Source of the DNA: Cristatella mucedo
Lineage: Eukaryota > Bryozoa > Phylactolaemata > Cristatellidae
Direction: 5' to 3'
DNA: 64,000 nt
Assembly (NCBI GenBank): GCA_009760855.2
Contig: WPIO01000010.1
Coordinates: forward strand, 1,224,001-1,288,000
The notes under the pieces were generated by a model. That model searched no databases. It was not told where the DNA came from and saw only the letters and a program-made list of their open reading frames with translations. A program made the translations under genes and the position numbers. Shown piece after piece: positions 57,011-64,000 of the stretch (positions are counted from its first letter, which is position 1; the number at the start of each line of letters is the position of its first letter).

Positions 57011-57244
57011 TTTCGAATGCCGTCACAAGCGAAGCACGCTGCTGACCGAAAAAGAACTTGAAATGGTCTCTGCAAGCAAATTTCCAGAAGCATCTGCAGG
57101 AAATCTTGTTGTCCTTTTCTAAACTGATCTTCCACAAGACGACCACTTTAGCTCTCCTGCAAGTCTATGTACTTTCACATACACAAGCCTGAAACGAATT
57201 CCGGGCCGGCTTGGACAGGGTAACCGCATCGGTCCTTGCGTTTT

Positions 57245-57805
57245 TAAAATCCCGTTTAGACTTCGGTAACTCACTACGTTTAGGTCTTTCAGCCTATGCA
57301 ATCAGGCACTCACAGGTGCTACAGAACTCTGTTGTCAGGCTTGCATGTGTACCGCAAGCGTCGTAGGTACCGAAATAAAACACGTTTCACCGATCTACAC
57401 TGGCTTCCAATCAAGCATCGCATGGAATTCAAGGCTCTTTCACTCAACTTATAGGTCCCTTAGTTCTCGTGCTCCAGCTTATCTATCAAAACTACGGCCC
57501 AACCAGGCTAGGCATGCACTACCACCTGTCGTTGGTCAAGTTCTTTAGTGGTACCTCGAACAAACCTCAAATCCTTTGGAGGCCACTGCTAATGTTCGAA
57601 TGCTACCAAAGTTTGGAGTTCATTCCCGTGTGATCTCAGGACGTCCCTTGACTGGGCGGTAATCAAAAATAATCTAAAAACGCACAACTTCCTCAGATCG
57701 ATCACTGAGCCTTATTCGTGGCCGTATGAGTGCTGACCCTGTGCACGGTATCACTAACAATGCTGACATGCTGCGGTTGCAGCATATGTAATATGCATTG
57801 TATTG
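57245..57805 (+). mobile_element. LINE-A 3' fragment, decayed
   Basis: Broken frames give FRLDFGNSLRLGLSAYAIR, FTDLHWLPIKHRMEFKALSL, ATYRSLSSRAPAYLSKLRPN and a decayed KSFGG...WSSFP..LRTSLDWAVI...LKTHNF C-terminus, then GAGTGCTGACCCTGTGCACG in the 3' UTR. No stem-loop tail is visible past 57800. Confidence 0.75.
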
Positions 57806-57864
57806 CTACTCTGGACCGAAATCCTGCCCCGCCATTGGCCTCATCGGACGTATTACTCAAGAGT

Positions 57865-58530
57865 ATCGTTGGCTGATTGGTAGCATCGCTCTAAGTTATA
57901 GAACGCAAGGGATAGAGATGGATTAGATGACGAGCAATCGTGATAGTTCAGATCATGGGCTAGATAGACGGCCTCGTTTCCAGAGGCACTGAGCAGCTGA
58001 GGCGTCAGGCTCAGCCAATCACGAGGGCTAATAACCGGAAGCATCCTCGAAGGTTTAACATAGTCCGCGGGACCAAAAGTCAATAGAGCGGTGAGTAATC
58101 AATCAGCAGGATGATCCTTTGATGCAGAATCTTTCCAGAAGCTGACAAGGGAGTTGCCACCCGGATTCTCAACGACAAGATGTGACGGAGCTCGCACAGA
58201 ACCGACGTGTGGATGAAAAGCCGGAGCAGATTGTTGAGGAAAGCCCCGAGGCCAGCTATAGGGATTGAAGGTCAAGTACAAATCGGTGAATTCTTTGCCG
58301 TGTCCTTGCTGCGTTTGTGCTTATCTTTGTCTGGCCCATTTGGGGCGAGCTAGGGTGGGGCCCGGTGTGAGCTGAGGCAAAGCCTACCCCTTCAGCTCCG
58401 GTAGCTTCCGACGGTAGGACACTTGTAGAGGTTAGTGCAGTCGAGGTGCAGTGGGATAAGCGGAGGAGTGCCAGAGTGGCTCCTACCGATCTGCTACCGT
58501 TCGCTGGTCGTAAGGCCCAGCATTCGAGGC
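57865..58530 (-). mobile_element. LINE-B 3' UTR copy (5'-truncated)
   Basis: Three minus-strand segments share a series of blocks. Here they are GTGCCAGAGTGGCTCCTACC/GATCTGCTACCG/GGCCCAGCATTCGAGG (58466-58535), GGAGTTGCCACCCGGATTCT (58148), TAATAACCGGAAGCATCC and TAACATAGTCCGCGGGACC (58028-58075), and GAGGCGTCAGGCTCAGCC (57997). In the copy at 60.9-62.6 kb these blocks lie just downstream of the LINE-B endonuclease ORF, so they are read as its 3' UTR. This copy contains no coding part. Confidence 0.55.
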
Positions 58531-58669
58531 TTTTGAGAAGACTTTGGTTCTGGGGAGTAATTCGACATACACGTAGACATCGTTGTTAGCCGATTCCAAG
58601 ATTTTCGACGGACAAAGACGTATGAACGAGGGTAGATTTATCAGTTCAGCAACTTAATATGCATACAAA

Positions 58670-58960
58670 ATAGAATAATAATAATTTATTTGCATAGCGC
58701 CATGAGATAACTTAACCTTTTTTCTAGGCACTTCAAAGGTGCTGTAAAGGAAGCATGACCAAGTGAATACTGGTACCATGCTTAATTTCAACAAGCATAA
58801 CATAGTTAGAGGTAGCATGTACAGGGGCAGCATGCAAATACGGTTGGTGACAGCATGCACAGTGTCAGCATGCATAAGCACACAAAAGGAGAACTCGCAT
58901 GGACCCACTAAATTCTTTGTAAAGGCAAAATGATAAATACATGCGTTTTTAGAGAAAGAG
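58670..58960 (-). mobile_element. LINE-A 3' end
   Basis: AATAATAATTTATTTGC and CTTTTTTCTAGGCACTTCAA on + are the reversed LINE-A tail, then GCATGACCAAGTG, GACAGCATGCACAGTGTCAG and GGACCCACTAAATTC, the 3' UTR and last codons. No further coding sequence remains. Confidence 0.8.
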
Positions 58961-58999
58961 AGACCAAGAGCAAACACGAAGGCCCCGAGATCACACTAC

Positions 59000-59172
59000 G
59001 GTGCAGTGCGAGCTCCGTGAGATCTTGTCCTTGGAATTCCAGGTATCAACACCCTCGTCAGCCTCCGGGCAGATTCTGCATCAATGTATCGTCCTGCTGA
59101 TTTGCTCTATTAACCTTTTGGTCCGGCGGAGTATGTTTAACCTTCGGAGAGGGCTTTTGGTTATGATTGGCT
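59000..59172 (+). mobile_element. LINE-B 3' UTR fragment, inverted
   Basis: TGCGAGCTCCGTGAGATCTT, AGATTCTGCATCAATG and TTTTGGTCCGGCGGAGTATG match the reverse complement of 58030-58215 closely. Orientation is opposite to the other LINE-B copies nearby. Confidence 0.6.
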
Positions 59173-59264
59173 CTTCTTCTGCTGCTATACAAAAGAGGCC
59201 ATTATATCAGCTTTTTATCTATCTGTTTACATCTGTGTTTCTCCATAAATGAGGCTGTTAAATC
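59160..59264 (+). mobile_element. SINE-A tail fragments
   Basis: ATGATTGGCTCTTCTTCTGC and TGCTATACAAAAGAGGC match the end of the SINE-A body, and a second tail, ATAAATGAGGCTGTTAAATC, follows at 59245. It directly continues the inverted LINE-B piece without a visible gap. Confidence 0.55.
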
Positions 59265-59269
59265 AAATA

Positions 59270-59925
59270 TTTTTTTTTATCTAACCTGCTGCTAACAGAA
59301 CCCATACTTACTGATAACTGGAGCCAATAGGCTTCCAGTTGGATGTCGTGTATGTTTTTCCTGAGCCTAGCCCATTCACAGTGAAACGGACATCTGTAAG
59401 TAATGCTTTGGCAACAAGCAAGCACTGGGGGCGTAGCTGTGCAGAGGAAAGAAGAATGGTGGTCGGTAACCAACACTTAGTCATCATTGCAGATTAATCC
59501 TAAAACCTTAGGCCTTAGACCAAACTGCATCCGGATCAGTATTCAGTTATATGCATTGCTATATTTGGACATCAGCTCTTTTATTATAATATACTCAGCT
59601 GAGGGAGCTGAGGGACTGGAAATCTAATTCAAATAGCTTCCAGTAATAGCTTAGGGCAGAGTGCCTGCCTGCCGATCTGATGACAAGACTCTGAGTGACG
59701 GTCAGCAGCATCCGTAAATACGACGCTAGCAGGCACAGTACGTGGCTCGGTTGGCATATGAGGTTTTCTAACACGCGCGGAAGTCGCCAGCAGTAGACGT
59801 GGCTGTAAGATTCGCTAATTGCGTACGGTTAAGGGGGAGATCGGTAGGGGTCGGGAGTTATGCCCTACCCCTATACGGAAATACCGAAATTATTAATATT
59901 AAAATACGGAATTATCGAAATGGCT
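59270..59925. other. Unannotated spacer
   Basis: No gene or repeat is supported. Confidence 0.3.
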
Positions 59926-59929
59926 TCGA

Positions 59930-60545
59930 GTAGAGCAATGGACTGTAGCCTTTAATGCTGAGGCATCGAGTTCAGCCGAGCGTGACTAATTGCTGAGGGT
60001 ATAGAATGGATCCCATGACCTCTCCTGGAAGGCTGGGGCATAGTCCGCAAGACCAGCAGCCAGTGGTCTGAGAGCAGTTAATAATTCAGGAAGACACCAT
60101 TTCACGTAAGAGTTTATTCCGGAGCAGACGATAGAGTTCCCATGAGAAGTCGGTGTGGAAAATAGTTCAAGGAGCTGATACAAAAGCACGTAATGAGTTA
60201 GGAAGAACGATGATAGATGCATGGAAGTCGGAAGTGACTAGCGCGCCGGATATGCGAAAATCTGTAGTTCGAAGTGCACCACTGGGCACGCCTAGACCAG
60301 CTTGCGTGAGCCACCGCCGTTATGCAGCCACTTTGCATTGTCTTACTCATTTCGAAATCCAGCACTAGCAACTGAGTCAGCCGAGGTAGCGTCTTAGCGT
60401 CCTGCGGAGACTCTATCCCAGTTACTGACCGTTGGACCAGAGTGGGCGCCTGTGCCTAATCGAGCTTGGGTTGATTGGAGAGCCAGAGTTGCTTTTGCCG
60501 ATCGCCCAGCTCGCTGCCACAAGGCTAAGGCATTTCTTGTTATTG
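59930..60545 (-). mobile_element. LINE-B 3' UTR copy (5'-truncated)
   Basis: GATTGGAGAGCCAGAGTTGC (60474) and CTGCCACAAGGCTAAGGCAT (60514), CGGAGCAGACGATAGAG (60119), GGGGCATAGTCCGCAAGACC (60034) and TTCAGCCGAGCGTGACTAAT (59972) parallel 61540-61600, 61180, 61050 and 60990 in the longer copy, in the same order. No ORF is kept. Confidence 0.6.
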
Positions 60546-60667
60546 GGCGGCAGACCTCGGTCTAGCGTAGTACGTCGAGGCTGTAGTCTGCTTGTGCCAG
60601 GAGTTTAGCCGATCGGTTAAATGGGAGCATATGCAAATCAAACAGTCTAGCTTCACTAAATATGTAC

Positions 60668-60812
60668 TTGAGAGAGAGAGGGAGGGAGGGAGGAGGGAGG
60701 GAGGAGGGAGGGAGGGAAGGAAGGAGGGAGGGAGGCAAGGAGGGAAGGAAAGGAAAGGAAGAAGAGGAAAGAAGAAAGAGGAAAGGGAGAGGAAAGGAGG
60801 AAGGGAGAGACA
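60668..60812. repeat. (GGGA/GGAA)n purine tract
   Basis: About 145 bases of purines: GAGA, then GGGAGGGAGGA, then GGAAAGGAAAG words. ORFs on either strand are low-complexity artefacts. Confidence 0.97.
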
Positions 60813-60879
60813 GCGATATATGAAGCTGAAACGTAGCGGACTTGCAACCGCCCAGCTAGTTGACTGTGTAACAGGGGAG

Positions 60880-62590
60880 CTCAAAACTATCAAGCGCACG
60901 AAATGGGAGATAGGGTGTATGACAAGCGGGGAGTGAAAGTTCAGAATGTGTGCTAAAGGGACAGCGTTGGCTGTGGGAGGCTGGGGCATTCGGTTCAGCC
61001 CAGCATGACTAATGACCAAAGGTATGCGAGTGGATGGCCGGCGAAATCCCGAACGTTGGGCATAGTAAGTGGGGCCAACGACCAGTAGCCCGAAAGCAAT
61101 TAGTAATAACTCCGGAGGAAAACGGTTTCAAATAGAGTCTGTGAGGTAGCAGAAGGAAGGGTTGCCACGCAGAGTTGAATGGAGAACAACTGGCGGACCT
61201 CGCATAGAGCTCCGAGACGTATGATGAGAAGAACGACGGTGCAGTGATGAAGAACTGAGGTGACAATCAGGTCGGACCTTAGGCAATCGGCCGGAGTGGA
61301 GTGTCTAGGGAACGCCATGGCCAGTTATTGGATTGAGAGGCTAAGTATTTCCTGGAAATTTATCATGCCTTCGCCACTGTGCCAGAGCTTAGCGATGTCT
61401 TGCCCTGTCGGAGTGCTACGGCAGGGTAAGGATTAAGCAAAGGTAAAGCCGAGGATCCATCTGAAAACGGATGACGCCCCTACTTGCCAACCACGGGAGC
61501 CGTGTCGGGGTGTATGCATAGTTTGATTGGATGATAGGAGAGCCAGAGTTGCTAGCTGATGATCTGCTGCCACTCTCTGGCCACCAGGCCCGGGCATTGA
61601 GCAGGAAGACTGTGATCTAACATATACCCGGAAATGGCGTCGGCCGCCGAAATGCCATTCGTTCCTTTCACGAAATGCCGATGTCCGCCAAGCTGGATTC
61701 ATTATCCGGCCACTGGCTACCCAGGGCGCCGACCAAGAAGGACCTCACCACTACCGACCAGTTGCCAGTGGTCAGGAAAGACCAGGACATGGCGTCGAAC
61801 TTATCAATCTTATTCCGGGCCGCCACCAGCAGGACATCAGTGCTGCCGTCAAACGGCACCGTTATGTCAGTTATGACCGGGTTGGTGCCGTTCTCGATGA
61901 CTAGGTCCGGCTTGAGAGCCAAACCCCGGCAAGCGGGAAAGCGCGATGTGCCGAGCGGCAGAAGAACGCAGTGGCTGGAAGAGCCCCGATTAGGCGACCC
62001 AGACCCAGGCTGTGGGGAGCCGTTATTGCTTGCAGCATCGGCCGGCAGAGGCTTAGAACGTGTCAGATGGTCTCAGACTCAGTGCAGCAATTAGTGGCCG
62101 TTTCGGGTTATGACCGGCTCCTAGCTGTGCCCACGGGCAGCACGTCCAGGCGAGCACGGTGAACTGTAGCGCCTCGCTGGCCTTGGCTCAATTTTAGCGC
62201 GAACAAGAGCTGTTCGGCGGCGGGCAAGAACTCCTTTGCCCTGGAGCAGTGAGCCTGAAAGGAGCGCCAGTGCGGTTAGAGAGCAAGAGCTTAAGAGCAA
62301 GCCAGGAAGCTCTGAGACCAGCGGTGGCGATTCGGCCTTTATAATTGGTCCGATACCCGCTGGAGCGGCTGATTGATATTGGCTGGCCTGTCAACCTCCG
62401 CCACCACTCTGTCCAAAAAGAATCGTCTGGAACCCATTCGCCATTCAAGCTGGACAGAGGTGCCATTCAGGTGGCATAGTGCCGGTATTGATTCCTTACC
62501 GTAATGGGCCACAGTGTCGGGCCCAATACCACTAAGCTCTGGCCCCATTGTCTCAGCTAAGTATTTAAGAGTCGAGAGCTCACTCTTGGC
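60880..62590 (-). mobile_element. LINE-B (restriction-like endonuclease LINE), longest copy
   Basis: On the minus strand, pieces follow the order of the C-terminus of RLE-type LINEs (R2/R4/NeSL/Hero group). First is LKYLAETMGPELSGIGPDTV with VQLEWRMGSRRFFLDRVVAE (62590-62340), in a broken frame. Next is EQLLFALKLSQGQRGATVHR-type sequence, then a CCHC knuckle around 62050-62097 (CC.ESETI, stop, HVLSLC). Last is the endonuclease ORF 61922-61668 (84 aa) with KPDLVIENGTNPVITDITVP and FLVGALGSQWPDNESSLADI. The 3' UTR runs to about 60890. Stops and a frameshift show it is dead, and the RT domain proper is missing. Confidence 0.78.
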
Positions 62591-63535
62591 CTCTTGGTCT
62601 TTTTTGGTCTTTTGTCCGGCTCTGTGCTTCGACGCCGTCGAACTCGTTTTTCTCTGAAAGCGAGGGAGGAGGGCGGGCTGTCCGCCGACGATGGACGGAA
62701 CAGGACGAAACAGTGCTAGGATGATTCGGTGGACTCCACCGAATACGGCCGTATCGTGCCCGAGCTGGCATTTTGTGTTTCTTTTGTGTTTTGTGTGTGC
62801 GCTCTAGCACGTCGGCTCGGCATAAGGATTTGCCGGTGCGAGCTAGACGTAGTTGGCGTGTGTGTGAAGTTCTAGTTCTCCGGGTTGAGGCTCCTGTTCG
62901 GGCTCCGACTATTTGGGTCTTTCCCCGCAATAGAAGTAAGTAGCTTCAGTGTGGAGAAGTATTCCCTCCTCAAACGTGTTGGTGCCGTTGAGAGCGTGTG
63001 AGGAGTGTAGAGATAAAACTGAGCTAGACGCGCACCGACTTTGTGCGCTTGCGAATAAAGCTCAGTAAAATCCCCAATTTGTGTGTCTCGCTTTCCAATT
63101 CATGCCGTGGACTCACGACCCCTTTTAGTAACGGTAAGCAGGTCAGCGCCAGAAACGCTCGTTTTGTGGCGGCCAGCTTATTGCGCGTAGGCGCGAACCG
63201 AACGGCATTAGGCGCTAGGTTACGCCGCTAGGTAAACGGCACGTCAAGCCTACTTCGCCGAGCCTTCGGCGTTACAGAACGAACCATCCGGCCTGGAACG
63301 ACAGGCAGAGACCCGTAGTGCAAAAGTGGCTGCTGGTCGCGAAACCTGTCCGTAGCCAGTCAACGTCTGACCCTGACCCTGAGCGGGCTGGGACGTCCAA
63401 GCCCGACTTTCAGCCAACCTGGCGAACTCCCACATATATACAGATGTATATATTGCTGAGAAAAATATTTTTAACTAGTGTATATACATTAGCCGGCGGT
63501 GCCCTGTCCTGCCGGGGTCGAGTGTGCTACCCGGG
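62591..63535. other. Spacer with possible LTR or transcript end
   Basis: Not recognised. GCGAATAAAGCTCAG at about 63051 is an AATAAA signal followed by TTTGTGTGTCTCG, the layout of a polyadenylation site or an LTR R region. No TG...CA pair or target duplication was found. The minus ORF 62580-62930 has no recognisable content. Confidence 0.25.
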
Positions 63536-63539
63536 CCTC

Positions 63540-64000
63540 CTGGCTTAGGAACAGGGACCACACGGCTTCCGAGCCGGAAATGGCGTCGGAGATGCAGTGC
63601 CGCTTCAAAGCCATCATCTACGAGCGTGGGATGCCGAGTTCGGCCAGGCAAGCTTCATTGTCTGGCCATTAGCTGCCGAGAGCGCCAATCACGAAGGGCC
63701 TTCGTGACACTGGCGCGTTACGGCGCAGCCTTGCATAATGAAAAATAGCCGCGGCTGTCTCACCTTGCACTTTTTCGACTTGTCTCAGCTTTAGTCTCAC
63801 CGCCGCTGCAGTGGCGATTCTCATCTTCATTGCAACATGCCGGCAGCTCGGAAGACTCTGTAGCGCCTTGCTGGCTTTGGTTTAATTTTAGCGTGAACAA
63901 GAACTGTTCGGCGGGCGAAAACTCTTTTGTCCTGGAGCAGTGAGCCAAAGAGGAGCGCCAGTGCGGTTAGAGAGCAAGCGCTTAAGAGCAAGCCAGGAAG
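63540..64000 (-). mobile_element. LINE-B copy, internally deleted, runs off the window
   Basis: On the minus strand the sequence from the window edge (CTTCCTGGCTTGCTCTTAAG) to about 63860 matches 62310-62167 of the longer copy almost base for base: AGCGCCAGTGCGGTTAGAGA and GTTCTTGTTCACGC-type phrases, coding EQFLFTLKLNQSQQGAT. The CCHC region and most of the endonuclease are missing; the end of the ORF returns at 63720-63610 as RPFVIGALGS, a stop, and WPDNEACLAELGIPRS. The remainder (5' side) lies beyond 64000. Confidence 0.7.

Noticed and set aside
1-64000. CRISPR arrays, rRNA or snRNA genes
   Set aside because: No regular short repeats with unique spacers and no recognisable 5S, U1-U6 or large rRNA sequence was seen.

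Overview
This looks like nuclear DNA from an animal, probably an invertebrate. There are no operons, bacterial promoters or long intronless genes. Instead there are decayed LINEs, tRNA-derived SINEs, a solo LTR, long GA/GACAGA microsatellites, CpG-rich islands in AT-richer DNA, and exon-like blocks ending at GT splice donors. I cannot name the species. Overall the window is gene-poor and repeat-rich.

Protein-coding content is small and fragmentary. The best candidate is a signal-peptide first exon on the + strand (51084-51155), ending exactly at a consensus GTAAGT donor inside a CpG island. Minus-strand exon candidates are a poly-Q exon at 5630-6371, a 191-nt exon at 19010-19200, and a possible first exon at 40954-41059. 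Three short ORFs (13630-13791 +, 30611-30823 +, 33003-33233 -) and a Ser-rich ORF (3149-3315 +) look somewhat protein-like but are unrecognised. No product can be named for any of them, and most other ORFs are by-products of GC-rich or repetitive DNA.

Mobile elements dominate. LINE-A is an L2/CR1-group retrotransposon (YADD-type reverse transcriptase, (ATT)n tail) with about ten fragments on both strands. LINE-B is a LINE with a CCHC knuckle and a C-terminal restriction-like endonuclease (R2/R4/NeSL type), clustered as truncated copies between 57.9 kb and the right edge. Two tRNA-headed SINE families are scattered through the window. SINE-A carries an enlarged perfect hairpin in its tRNA head; SINE-B ends in the same stem-loop tail as LINE-A, as expected if it uses the LINE-A enzyme. 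A third, weaker SINE-like pair (SINE-C) sits near 10.5-10.9 kb.

Layout: 0-1.6 kb CpG-rich DNA, then a GA microsatellite; 4.7 kb SINE-A; 5.6-6.6 kb poly-Q exon; 7.9 kb SINE-B; 9 kb GGAC minisatellite; 10.5-14.7 kb SINE-C and LINE-A pieces; 17-20 kb GC-rich blocks with one exon; 22.5-24.5 kb nested LINE-A/SINEs; 25.7-27.4 kb LINE-A, 24-bp minisatellite and SINE-A; 28-34.7 kb CpG islands, RFX X-box-like palindromes and a large AT palindrome; 37.8-38.4 kb GACAGA array; 41-42 kb LTR-like DNA; 44.6-49.6 kb a diverged tandem duplication carrying LINE-A; 50.2-52.5 kb CpG island with the signal-peptide exon; 53-54 kb a 64-bp minisatellite split by a solo LTR; 54.6-59.3 kb SINEs and LINE-A; 57.9-64 kb LINE-B cluster.
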